From JACVRN01 sp036389255 (GTDB lineage Bacteria > Acidobacteriota > Blastocatellia > Pyrinomonadales > Pyrinomonadaceae), in the NCBI GenBank assembly GCA_036389255.1, contig DASVQI010000024.1, positions 496,001 through 560,000 on the forward strand: a DNA stretch of 64,000 nucleotides, written 5' to 3'. The notes under the pieces were generated by a model that saw only the letters and a list, made by a program, of their open reading frames with translations, was not told the DNA's origin and did no database searches. The translations under genes were made by a program, and so were the position numbers. Of the stretch, positions 41,221-49,003 are shown piece after piece. Every line of letters starts with the position of its first letter. Position 1 is the stretch's first letter.

Positions 41221-41697
41221 CTATTTATTGGTCGTCGCTTCTTCGGCAGGCATAATCGCGCTAACGTCCTTCAAGGCCGCTAGCTTTTCCAGTTTTTCAA
41301 GCGGCACGCGGGCCAAGATGTCGTTGTATTGCTCGGACGAGGAGATGACCTCACCGCCTATGCTCTTTATCTTTGCGAGAAGCCGTCTGGTCACACGAGC
41401 GCGTATGGTGACAATCGCTCTGCCCTTCGCGTCAAACTTCACGCGCGGCTCTATGGTGGCAACGCCCCTTGCTTCCGCCTCACCGCGCTTACGATAGAGC
41501 GCATAAAGAAGCTGCGAATCAATCTTTTGCTGCGCGGCGGTGCGCGAGCGTTTCTCCTGATTTACTGTCTGCGCGCCGCTCTTTGAAGCGCCGCTCATGG
41601 CGCGCTCAGTGTTCCCTATATGCGCGCGGGCATCAGGCGGCATCACGAAAGATGCGCTCAAAAGAAGAGAGAAGAGAAAGGTTGGGTGGTGCTTCAT
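41221..41697 (-). CDS. Free-standing propeptide-like exported protein
   Basis: A 158-residue secreted protein with a signal peptide (MKHHPTFLFSLLLSASFVMP). Its residues about 60-155 resemble the propeptide of the giant protease encoded next to it: KIDSQLLYALYRKRGEAEAR parallels KMDSNLIYGIKMHRGEQIAP, LLAKIKSIGGEVISSSEQYN parallels LLKKLKQAGAKIINSFPEYN, and LEKLEKLAALKDVSAIMPAE parallels LDALDAIADFPEVYYVQAAQ. No protease domain follows. I start it at ATG 41697, which overlaps the upstream stop (ATGA) and has GAGGG just upstream. It may act in trans as a chaperone or inhibitor of the protease. This function is an inference. Confidence 0.8.
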   Translation of the reverse strand: MKHHPTFLFSLLLSASFVMPPDARAHIGNTERAMSGASKSGAQTVNQEKRSRTAAQQKIDSQLLYALYRKRGEAEARGVATIEPRVKFDAKGRAIVTIRARVTRRLLAKIKSIGGEVISSSEQYNDILARVPLEKLEKLAALKDVSAIMPAEEATTNK

Positions 41698-42113
41698 GCG
41701 CCCTCTTTTGAATCGAGTTGTTCCTCGACCCATCTTTCGGGGAGAAGAAGGGAGCTAAACTGCCCTTGTGACCACGCCAGAAAACGGTGGTGGATTATCC
41801 CTAAGCTTATGCACCATTGCTCGTCCTCCTGCTTCTCTGCCTTCAAAACAACGCTGTGCATTGCCACGAGCGCTTTATGCAGGCGTGCGACGACGAATAG
41901 CATCGTCCCGTTGTTCACGTCTTGCCGAAGCCGCAGGTTACAGTCCGACGCGCTTAAATCATCCAGCTCAGTCTCAACCTCAAAATGTTCACCGCGAGCA
42001 TCATTGCCCCGCACCAGCGCTGTGAAAGGCCCGATGATTCTAGGCGCTCCATCACCGTGCGAGTCGCTGCGGGCGTCCATCGAGTTGAAAACTGAGCTGA
42101 ATTGTTCAGGCAT
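41694..42113 (-). CDS. PilZ-like domain protein
   Basis: A 139-residue cytosolic protein without a signal peptide. The region RIIGPFTALVRGNDARGEHF followed by EVETELDDLSASDCNLRLRQ resembles a PilZ-type beta barrel, but the RxxxR of c-di-GMP binders is not present, so it may not bind the nucleotide. The C-terminal half (EDEQWCISLGIIHHRFLAWS) is not recognisable. Its stop overlaps the start of the propeptide-like gene, so the two are co-translated. Start ATG 42113 has GGAGA a few nt upstream. Confidence 0.6.
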   Translation of the reverse strand: MPEQFSSVFNSMDARSDSHGDGAPRIIGPFTALVRGNDARGEHFEVETELDDLSASDCNLRLRQDVNNGTMLFVVARLHKALVAMHSVVLKAEKQEDEQWCISLGIIHHRFLAWSQGQFSSLLLPERWVEEQLDSKEGA

Positions 42114-42422
42114 ACTTCTCCCGCGACATGTTCCCGATTGCTCGCTTGTTCTTATTTGGAGTAGCGAAAATTAGAGCCGCCGCTATCGCGTATGGCTTCG
42201 GAAGCTTCGACCCAAGGCGACCCGAGACCTCAATTCGAGGCGGGCGTACTATATGAGGTTCTCAAGAGGCCGTCATCTGAGGTTTGTCACTTTTTTCGAG
42301 TACGCTCCTCCATTTTTTCGGCAGCATTCGAAGTACAAATGTACCGGCCAGAGAGAGAGAAGCCGCAATTCAAGAGGTGTTAGACTTTCAGGGAAGGTGA
42401 GAAAGAATCTCTGTCGGATACT
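42114..42422. other. Intergenic region between PilZ-like and response regulator genes
   Basis: About 309 bp; both flanking genes are on minus. It should hold the promoter of the PilZ-like/propeptide pair, but I see no convincing -35/-10 pair. No RNA gene or strong hairpin is evident. Confidence 0.5.
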
Positions 42423-43115
42423 TCAGCGGGACGGTTTAACGATACCATGACGATAGGCATAGACCAGCAGGCCAAGGCGTCCACCCTTTATCTCCAGCTT
42501 GTCGTAAATCTTCGTGAGGCTATTACGCACAGTGGATTCGGCTACGTGCATGCGCGAAGCGATTTCCCTGTTATCCATGCCATCGCCGATGCAGGTGATG
42601 AACTCTAGCTCGGTCTTAGTCAGGCTGCTGATTTTGCGAGCGTCCGGGTCAACCTCTGACTGCGAGCTATTGACGGCGCTCCTCTTTTCAAAGAGGCGGC
42701 TGGCAGCGCCCGGCTCGAACCAGTACTCGCCCGTGCGATGCACCTTCTCTATAGCGCACAAAAGCTCGGTTGCCCCCTTCTCTTTGAGAACCATTCCCTT
42801 TGCGCCGAGTTTCATAGCCTCATCACGTTTTTCCGTCTCGCGCACGCCCGTCAGGATGATGATGCTTGATGAAGGAACGACGCCGAGCAGTTCCGGCAGA
42901 AGTGAAAGGCCGCTCTCCGGGCCTAAGTCGAGGTCAAGGACGATAACGTCGGGCTGTTCTCGCCGCGCCAAGGCAATCGCCGCCTCGCCGTTACTTGCAT
43001 CCCCGATGACCTTCATGTCTGCGCGCGTTCTGATAAGATCGGTTAACCCGTCGCGTATGATCTGGTGATCGTCAACGAGAAGAATGCGTATGGGCTTTTC
43101 TTGAGTAGCTGTCAT
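42423..43115 (-). CDS. NarL/FixJ-type response regulator
   Basis: A 230-residue regulator with an N-terminal receiver domain and a C-terminal LuxR-type HTH. The receiver shows RILLVDDHQIIRDGL (acidic pair), the phospho-acceptor Asp in VIVLDLDLGPESG and the conserved Lys in GAKGMVLKEKGA. The HTH is LTKTELEFITCIGDGMDNRE followed by IASRMHVAESTVRNSLTKIY. It lies 24 bp downstream of the sensor kinase gene on the same strand, giving a two-component pair. Its targets are unknown; the adjacent protease/propeptide genes are possible targets only by position. Confidence 0.9.
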   Translation of the reverse strand: MTATQEKPIRILLVDDHQIIRDGLTDLIRTRADMKVIGDASNGEAAIALARREQPDVIVLDLDLGPESGLSLLPELLGVVPSSSIIILTGVRETEKRDEAMKLGAKGMVLKEKGATELLCAIEKVHRTGEYWFEPGAASRLFEKRSAVNSSQSEVDPDARKISSLTKTELEFITCIGDGMDNREIASRMHVAESTVRNSLTKIYDKLEIKGGRLGLLVYAYRHGIVKPSR

Positions 43116-43139
43116 GTCCTCAAGTTATAGGGTGAAAGA

Positions 43140-44852
43140 TTAGAGCGGGATTTGGACGCATATCACAGTCTGGTCTGTCTCGCTCCGCCCGATGCTCAAA
43201 CGACCGCCGAGAGCCGCAGCGCGCTCCGAGAGCGAGCGCGGCGTGAATGGTTCTACCTCTTTGCCCGACACATTGTCATTTTCAAGGCAGAGTACTAGAT
43301 TGCCGTTGGATGAGTCCAGCTTGATGACGCAATGCCTTGCTTCCGTGTGCTTCCAAGCATTTATCAACCCCTCATGCACCATCTGTATAATCTCGGCGGC
43401 GAGACGGTCTGTAATCAGCAGGTCGCTCTGGCAAATGACCTCGACATCAATACCATAATTCTCCTGAAACTGCTCGGTGTAGCGGCGCAGGGCTGCGACG
43501 AGGTGCTCGCCTGCGGTCGCCGCGTCCCTCAACTCGCGCACGTAGTGACGCAAGCCCGTAATCTCGCTCACGGTTGTATCAAACAACTGCTCCAGGTCGT
43601 TTGTCACATCCTCCCCGGCGTTTGCCCGTAACTTGTTGCGAACGGCCGCGAGCTTGTACTGCAAACCTATGTAAGGTTGAATGACGCTATCGTGCAGGTC
43701 ACGGGCAATCTTCTGCCTTTCGTGCTCTGCGGCCTTCGAGGCCAACTGCTCCATCAGGCGAACGTTGCTTAAGATAGGCATGACCTGCTCTGCGATCTGT
43801 TGTAGGAATTCGACATCAGATTCGTCAAAGCCGCGATAATCTCTTGTTAAAAAGAATCTCCCCCGGTTCTGGCCCCTGTAAATCAGAGGCAAGGTAATAA
43901 AGGAATTCGCGTCAAGCAGGACTGCTAAGCCTTCGCACTCCTTTCTTCCTTCAGTAGTATGCTCGCCGGTCTTGATATCCAAGCTCAGATACGAGGCCTT
44001 GGGCGACAGCCGCCAGCGACGCCTGACATTATACTGGGCGGCGAGCCTCTCCGGGAGGATGAAAAACTGTCTCGCCAGTTCCGGCGGCACAGAGTCCGTT
44101 TCCACCTCTTCGCCCCGTGAAGTGGCCGTAATACGTATCAGTTGAGACTCGCTTGATTCCGCCGCAGCGTTGAGGATGAGCAGAGCCGTGCCTGCATCAT
44201 AAAAGGCGCGCACCTGCTTCATGATGTTGATGATGGATTGCGCAATCCCGAAGCGTGGGTTCGAGAGCATGTTGACTTCTTTGAGAAGTGCAAGGCGTCG
44301 CTTGAGATTAATCTCGGCCCCGCCCCAGTAGGCCATCAGATACCCCAGCACCATCAGGTAGATGGGCCGCAGGAGGAAACGGTTCAGCTCGAAGCTCCCT
44401 CCGGCGGACGCAGTCGCATATCCGATAACGGTAAAGAGCAGCGCCGACGACATCGTGACCAGCATGCCTTCCCGAAATCCCCAGCGAAAAGAGGCCAAGA
44501 TAATGGCGTAGAACAAGAAGAAAAAGAAGATGCTGCTTGTCCCGCTACTCAGGGAGACGAGCAAAAGATACCAGCCCACATCCACCCAATGAATAAGACG
44601 AGCTCGCACGAGCGGCGCAGAGCGCAACGCAAGCAAATACACTAAGGCGCTGTAGGTGACGTAAAAAAAGAGAGCGCTGTAGGTAACATAAACAAAGCGA
44701 TCAGGTTCGGACGGATCAATGAAAGTTATGGCAAGCGCCGAGCAGGCCAGAATCAATCTCATCAAACAGACGAGGCGGTCATCAACCGAAGCGAAGAGTT
44801 CCCTTTTATCTGGCGATGGGTTATCCAATACTCTCTGTCGGGACAAGAGCAC
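43140..44852 (-). CDS. Membrane sensor histidine kinase (HisKA_3/NarL-partner type)
   Basis: A 570-residue sensor. The N-terminal half has five or six membrane helices (about residues 28-190). A GAF-like region (about 195-360) follows, with ITLPLIYRGQNRGRFFLTRD. The DHp domain is HisKA_3, with the H-box HERQKIARDLHDSVIQPYIG (His at about 391). The HATPase end has AAEIIQMVHEGLINAWKHTE (N box) and RSLSERAAALGGRLSIG (G box). The signal is unknown. It is paired with the NarL-type regulator 24 bp downstream. Confidence 0.9.
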   Translation of the reverse strand: MLLSRQRVLDNPSPDKRELFASVDDRLVCLMRLILACSALAITFIDPSEPDRFVYVTYSALFFYVTYSALVYLLALRSAPLVRARLIHWVDVGWYLLLVSLSSGTSSIFFFFLFYAIILASFRWGFREGMLVTMSSALLFTVIGYATASAGGSFELNRFLLRPIYLMVLGYLMAYWGGAEINLKRRLALLKEVNMLSNPRFGIAQSIINIMKQVRAFYDAGTALLILNAAAESSESQLIRITATSRGEEVETDSVPPELARQFFILPERLAAQYNVRRRWRLSPKASYLSLDIKTGEHTTEGRKECEGLAVLLDANSFITLPLIYRGQNRGRFFLTRDYRGFDESDVEFLQQIAEQVMPILSNVRLMEQLASKAAEHERQKIARDLHDSVIQPYIGLQYKLAAVRNKLRANAGEDVTNDLEQLFDTTVSEITGLRHYVRELRDAATAGEHLVAALRRYTEQFQENYGIDVEVICQSDLLITDRLAAEIIQMVHEGLINAWKHTEARHCVIKLDSSNGNLVLCLENDNVSGKEVEPFTPRSLSERAAALGGRLSIGRSETDQTVICVQIPL

Positions 44853-44938
44853 TCTCCTAGAGCATCACACATACTTCTCGTAGAGCTTATATACTGCTTT
44901 CCACAGGGAAGAGCTTGCACGACAGTTTACCACCTTTA

Positions 44939-45187
44939 TCAAGGATTATTGGAACACCCACCCGGGCCTCTTTGTAAGTCAACTATATATTCGATGACAG
45001 AAGCGGATTTGCTGTTTTCTATCACCCCGGCCAGCGCCACAGGTCTGGTTTCAAAAGGTGAGCTTAAACGCACTTTATACCTGCCGGGAGCTTTGACCTC
45101 GACATCAAAGGAACCATTCTGATTTTCGGTGACTTCGGTGACTCCCTGAGAACCTATAACCCTGACTCGAATAGCTCGGCCAGCCAC
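44939..45187 (-). CDS. Small protein of unknown function
   Basis: An 82-residue frame starting at GTG 45187, with a weak AGAGAAG upstream. The sequence is mostly beta in character (VRVIGSQGVTEVTENQNGSF, then VEVKAPGRYKVRLSSPFETR) and resembles a single carboxypeptidase-regulatory-like or Ig-like domain. There is no signal peptide, so if it is a fragment of a secreted protein the rest is missing. It lies alone between the sensor kinase and the ZIP transporter, both on minus. It may also be non-coding. Confidence 0.45.
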   Translation of the reverse strand: MAGRAIRVRVIGSQGVTEVTENQNGSFDVEVKAPGRYKVRLSSPFETRPVALAGVIENSKSASVIEYIVDLQRGPGGCSNNP

Positions 45188-45285
45188 TCAACGACTTCTC
45201 TTCTTCGGCGGCGATAATAACCATTCTTTGCTGCGGATAAAACGCTTAGACATTCTGTTATGTATTAACAATCAATCCGTATTCT

Positions 45286-46044
45286 TCACCCGCTCAGCTT
45301 GGTCAGGATGAAAGCTAGAAGAAAGCCCAGAACGGTGATAAGTCCGGCGAGGTTGTGCGCCTCGGCAAAGGCTTCCGGAATCATCGTGTCCACCAGCATC
45401 GCCAAAATCCCTCCGGCGGCAACGGCCGTCGTCGCGGCAATCACTTCCGCCGAAAAGCGGCTGAAGATAGCGTAACCCGTGAAGGCCGCTACACCCGAAA
45501 TGATTGCTATACCGGCCCACACGCCGAAGACGTAGAGTGCAGAGCGCCCGGCCTTCTTCATACCGGCCGAGCTGGATAATCCTTCGGGGATATTTGAGAG
45601 GAAGATGGCTACCACGGCGACCCAGCTCACCGCACCGCCTTTAATCATGCTTACGCCGATGACGATTGATTCAGGAATACCGTCGAGGAGTGCTCCGACC
45701 GCGATTGCGAGGCCGCTCCCGCTATCGTCCTCTCTCGACGGCTGCGCGCTGGAACGCTTCCGATGCTTTGCGCCTCGGCGCGACAGATACCAGTTTGCCG
45801 CCGTGTAGATGGCCGCGCCGCTCAGGAAGCCTATGGCAGTTGAGTCAAAGCCCCCGCGCTTGTAGGCCTCGTCCATGAGGTCGAACGAGATGGCGGAGAT
45901 AAGCACGCCGCCGCCGAATGCCATGACACCGGCAATGACGCGCTGTGGGATACGGGCCAGATAGCCGGCCAATGCGCCCAACAGAAGCGCGGAGCCTGCG
46001 ACCAGCCCCCAGAATCCTGCTTGCAGCCAGAGCGGGAAAGACAC
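45286..46044 (-). CDS. ZIP-family metal transporter
   Basis: A 252-residue protein with about eight membrane helices, typical of ZIP importers for zinc, iron or manganese. The helix IV and V metal-site signatures are present: GLAIAVGALLDGIPESIVIG (H replaced by D in the first site, as in several bacterial ZIPs) and VAVVAIFLSNIPEGLSSSAG. A charged cytoplasmic loop with KHRKRSSAQ lies after helix III. It starts at GTG 46044 with AGAGAGG 8 nt upstream. The metal cannot be read from the sequence. Its upstream neighbour is the Rieske/FAD oxidoreductase gene on the same strand. Confidence 0.85.
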   Translation of the reverse strand: MSFPLWLQAGFWGLVAGSALLLGALAGYLARIPQRVIAGVMAFGGGVLISAISFDLMDEAYKRGGFDSTAIGFLSGAAIYTAANWYLSRRGAKHRKRSSAQPSREDDSGSGLAIAVGALLDGIPESIVIGVSMIKGGAVSWVAVVAIFLSNIPEGLSSSAGMKKAGRSALYVFGVWAGIAIISGVAAFTGYAIFSRFSAEVIAATTAVAAGGILAMLVDTMIPEAFAEAHNLAGLITVLGFLLAFILTKLSG

Positions 46045-46145
46045 TAAACAACCTCTCTGCTGTCGTGTTACTGAAAACAGAAGCGTTTGTTATAGCGCCT
46101 ATTATTCGCTTCTCAAGGACGAACCCGTTGGCACGGGCCATCGCC

Positions 46146-47699
46146 TTACGTTTTCAGTTCTTTAGCCTCTAAATCTTTATTGGCCGGGCCTTGAATGACT
46201 TTGCCGTCGAAGTTGAAGCGTGAACCGTGACAGGGGCAATCCCATGATTTCTCCGCATTGTTCCAATGAACTATGCAACCCATGTGCGTGCAGGTCGCAG
46301 AGCATGCGTAGACCGAACCCTGTTCATCTTTGTAGAGCGCAACTCGCTCGCCCTTCCACTCGACAACTTCGCCGGTGCCCGTAGCTATCTTCTCCAAATC
46401 ATCCAGCTCAGGCGTAGAGATGCGGTCGCCCATGAACTCCTTAGCGACGTTCATGTTTTCGCTCACGAAATCTCTGGCAGACGTGACCGGCTTAAATCTT
46501 GACGGGTCGAAGACCTCTTCCCAACTATTCCTTCTCCCCTGAATCATGTCCGTCAAAAGCATTGCCGCGATGTGGCTGTTCGTCATGCCCCAGCCGCCGA
46601 AGCCCGTAGCCACGTAAAGATGCTTTGAGCCTGAAGAGAGTCTTCCAATATAGGGCACCTTGTCCACTGTGTTGTTGTCCTGCGTAGACCAGCGAAACTC
46701 TACCGATTGAACATCGAAGTTGGCTCGCGCCCACTCTTCGAGACGGCGGTAACGGTCTGCCATGTCGCCGCCCTGTCCCGTCTTGTGATGCTCTCCGCCG
46801 AGCATCACTATCTCGCCGCCTTCATACGGGTTGCTGCGTATGGAGTTGTGCGGCGTGCCGACACTCACATACATCCCCTGCGGGACGCTTCCGTTCAAAC
46901 GACAGCCCAGCACGTAAGAGCGCATAGGATGCATGGCTGCGAAATAGATGTTCGGGTCTTGATAAGGAAAATGTGTCGCTAGCACGACCGCGCGTGCCTT
47001 GAGTGTTCCGCGACTGGTCTTAACGGTGCAAGGCTCGTCCTCATCAATATCGAAGGCGCGCGTCTCTTCAAAGATGTAGCAGCCGTCGCCCGGAATACGC
47101 TCTGCGAGCGCCAGCAGGTACTTGCGCGGGTGAAACTGAGCTTGGTTGTCGAATTTGACAGCAGCCTTGACGGCAAAGGGCAACTCCGTTGTCTCGACTA
47201 AGGAAACGGGAAGCCCAAGCCTCTCTGCTGCCTTAACCTCCGCTTCAATCTGGCTTACTTCTTCATCCAGGAGCGTGTAGGTATAAGCAGCAGCGCGACG
47301 GAAATCGCAGTCTATGTTGAGTTCATTGACGAGCGAAGCGATTCTCTCCTTGGCGGCCTCCTGCGCTTCTGCATAAGCCCGTGCCCGCTCCTCGCTGAAC
47401 TGTGAGATGAGATGGTCATAGATGAGACTATGTAGCGAAGTAATCTTGGCGGTCGTATTACCCGTCACGCTCTTTACTATCCGTCCTGCTTCTATCACGG
47501 CCACGCTCGCGCCCGCCTGTTTTAAGTGATAGGCAGTGGCGAGACCTGTGATTCCACCGCCAAGCACAGCCACATCAACCGTCAGGTTCTCAGGAAGCTG
47601 TGGGTAGGCTGTCTCAGGCGTTGTCGCTATCCAGAGCGAGACTGGCCTGCCGGGTAAATTTTCGCTGGCTTTCTCTCTGTTCACACTATTTTCATTCAT
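46146..47699 (-). CDS. FAD-dependent oxidoreductase with C-terminal Rieske domain
   Basis: A 517-residue DAO-family flavoenzyme fused to a Rieske 2Fe-2S domain. The FAD motif is VDVAVLGGGITGLATAYHLK near residue 38, with VAVIEAGRIVKSVTGNTTAK; LYVATGFGGWGMTNSHIAAM lies near the end of the flavin domain. The Rieske ligands are CTHMGC and CPCHGSRF (C-x-H and C-x2-H). This layout is common in bacteria but its substrate is unknown. I start it at ATG 47699, with AGAGGT 10 nt upstream. The frame continues 105 codons further 5', but that part is the frameshifted small membrane gene described at 47920. Confidence 0.88.
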   Translation of the reverse strand: MNENSVNREKASENLPGRPVSLWIATTPETAYPQLPENLTVDVAVLGGGITGLATAYHLKQAGASVAVIEAGRIVKSVTGNTTAKITSLHSLIYDHLISQFSEERARAYAEAQEAAKERIASLVNELNIDCDFRRAAAYTYTLLDEEVSQIEAEVKAAERLGLPVSLVETTELPFAVKAAVKFDNQAQFHPRKYLLALAERIPGDGCYIFEETRAFDIDEDEPCTVKTSRGTLKARAVVLATHFPYQDPNIYFAAMHPMRSYVLGCRLNGSVPQGMYVSVGTPHNSIRSNPYEGGEIVMLGGEHHKTGQGGDMADRYRRLEEWARANFDVQSVEFRWSTQDNNTVDKVPYIGRLSSGSKHLYVATGFGGWGMTNSHIAAMLLTDMIQGRRNSWEEVFDPSRFKPVTSARDFVSENMNVAKEFMGDRISTPELDDLEKIATGTGEVVEWKGERVALYKDEQGSVYACSATCTHMGCIVHWNNAEKSWDCPCHGSRFNFDGKVIQGPANKDLEAKELKT

Positions 47700-47919
47700 G
47701 GCTCGCTTACCTCTATTTATATGGAGATTCAATAATCGCTCAAAGAGCTTGTATCGAGAGTTATTGACACTTTTGCGGAATCTTACGCTATAACCGCTCA
47801 TACTACTATAGAGCCAAATCAAATCACTCCTCCACAGGCTTATCACCGCCGACGCCGTAATGAAAGACCAAGTGCCCCCGTACCATCCACCGATTGAGAG
47901 CAATAATACTCCTACTACC

Positions 47920-48084
47920 TCAAGTGCCAGAACAATAAATAGTGTCTTCCCTTCCGGATGCGGCAAACAGACCATGAACAATGGCCAACCCCATAGGAGG
48001 TAACTCCCTACCACCTAATCTCATTATCGCCATGACGATTCCACCGAGCGCCGCTATAGCGAAAAGCAGAACCGATGTAATCAT
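47920..48084 (-). pseudogene. Frameshifted small membrane protein gene
   Basis: From ATG 48084, preceded at 9 nt by a strong Shine-Dalgarno (GAGGAGG), the frame encodes MITSVLLFAIAALGGIVMAI, then MRLGGRELPPMGLAIVHGLF AASG, and stops at TGA 47920 after 54 codons. The last ten residues (REDTIYCSGT) lose the hydrophobic pattern. Shifting one frame at the purine run near 47952-47965 continues with KTLFIVLALEVVGVLLLSIG and WSFITASAVISL, which are membrane-helix-like and run on into the flavoprotein frame without a stop. I therefore read it as a small two- to four-helix protein broken by a recent frameshift (or a sequencing error). Confidence 0.5.
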
Positions 48085-48113
48085 TCTTCGAAACCTCCTC
48101 TTTGAATCTACAC

Positions 48114-48839
48114 TTAGACCTGCTCCAGTAAATGCCCCATGCGCTCTTTCTTAGTTATCAGGTAAGACAAAGTTGGCTCGGCAGGTGAGACTTTGAGTAC
48201 GACGCGTTCTATGACGTTCAGCTTGCGCTGCTCAAGGGCGCGAAGCTTCAGAGGATTGTTCGTCATCAGCCGCACACTTTTGAGGCCCAGATCAATCAAT
48301 ATCTCTGCGCATTGCTCATAGCGGCGGGCGTCCACCTCTAGACCAAGCAGCTCATTAGCCTCGATTGTGTCCGCGCCCTCATCCTGTAGGGCGTAGGCGC
48401 GAATCTTGTTGATGATGCCTATGCCGCGTCCCTCCTGCTGCTGGTAGATGATTACCCCATTCCCTTCGGCCTCAATCAATTTCATTGCTGCTTGCAATTG
48501 AGGGCCGCAATCACATTTAAGAGAGCCGAAGACTTCTCCGGTCAGACACTGTGAGTGAATGCGCACGAGACTTGGCTGGTCAGAACGCAATACACCTTTT
48601 ACCAGCACGACAAAATCTTCCTGAGAAATGAGTGACCTGTATCCGATGATACGGAAATCGCCTGACTCTGTGGGCAGATGCGCTGCGGTAACCCGCTCCA
48701 CTGTGAGCGCTCCACGATTGGAAAAAGAGTCTGTCGTTTCTACCCCGTCATCCCGAAACATGCCTGAGTCATTAAGAGAGGCGTGCTGGCAATTCCCTTG
48801 TTCAGACCTCAAACTTATCTCTGCAAGATTTGAAGACAT
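48114..48839 (-). CDS. ribA: GTP cyclohydrolase II (riboflavin synthesis)
   Basis: A 241-residue GTP cyclohydrolase II, the first committed enzyme of riboflavin synthesis. The signature zinc ligands are in TGEVFGSLKCDCGPQLQAAM (three Cys). It also has IIYQQQEGRGIGIINKIRAY, DTIEANELLGLEVDARRYEQ and LMTNNPLKLRALEQ. The first about 40 residues are extra relative to the catalytic core. It is not fused to RibB. It starts at ATG 48839 with AAGGAC 10 nt upstream and is transcribed away from the SufR-like regulator; candidate promoters for the two face each other at 48913-48985. Confidence 0.92.
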   Translation of the reverse strand: MSSNLAEISLRSEQGNCQHASLNDSGMFRDDGVETTDSFSNRGALTVERVTAAHLPTESGDFRIIGYRSLISQEDFVVLVKGVLRSDQPSLVRIHSQCLTGEVFGSLKCDCGPQLQAAMKLIEAEGNGVIIYQQQEGRGIGIINKIRAYALQDEGADTIEANELLGLEVDARRYEQCAEILIDLGLKSVRLMTNNPLKLRALEQRKLNVIERVVLKVSPAEPTLSYLITKKERMGHLLEQV

Positions 48840-48867
48840 TGATTCGTTGTCCTTCCCTTTACACTTG

Positions 48868-48877
48868 CATTAATTAA
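48868..48877. promoter_or_regulatory. CATTAATTAA motif, copy 1 (ribA leader side)
   Basis: CATTAATTAA, with the 8-bp palindrome TTAATTAA at its core, lies 29 bp before the ribA ATG (minus strand), downstream of the ribA promoter candidate. An identical copy lies 97 bp away inside the promoter of the divergent regulator. This suggests a shared operator. Confidence 0.4.
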
Positions 48878-48912
48878 GAGCCATGCCGGTAAAGACCCGC
48901 TCGTTTTGCCCT

Positions 48913-48940
48913 AAAATACAGCATATGCATAATAAGTCAA
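48913..48940 (-). promoter_or_regulatory. Candidate ribA promoter
   Basis: On minus, TTGACT (48940-48935) and TATTTT (48918-48913) are separated by 16 nt, about 75 bp before the ribA start. The -35 overlaps an inverted repeat AATAAGTCAA (48931-48940)/TTGATTTATT (48949-48958), nine of ten positions matched. Confidence 0.5.
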
Positions 48941-48956
48941 GAAGTTTTTTGATTTA

Positions 48957-48985
48957 TTGTATTTCATTAATTAAAGCGATATACT
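48957..48985 (+). promoter_or_regulatory. Candidate promoter and operator of the SufR-like gene
   Basis: TTGTAT (48957-48962) and TATACT (48980-48985) are 17 nt apart, 18 bp before the SufR-like ATG at 49004. The second copy of CATTAATTAA (48965-48974) falls in the spacer, where a repressor would block polymerase. The layout suggests autoregulation. Confidence 0.55.
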
Positions 48986-49003
48986 TTCTTTAGGGAGTTA
49001 AGA

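Noticed and set aside
46146..48014. 622-residue reading of the Rieske/FAD gene
   Set aside because: The first 105 codons belong to the frameshifted membrane gene; the ATG at 47699 has its own Shine-Dalgarno.
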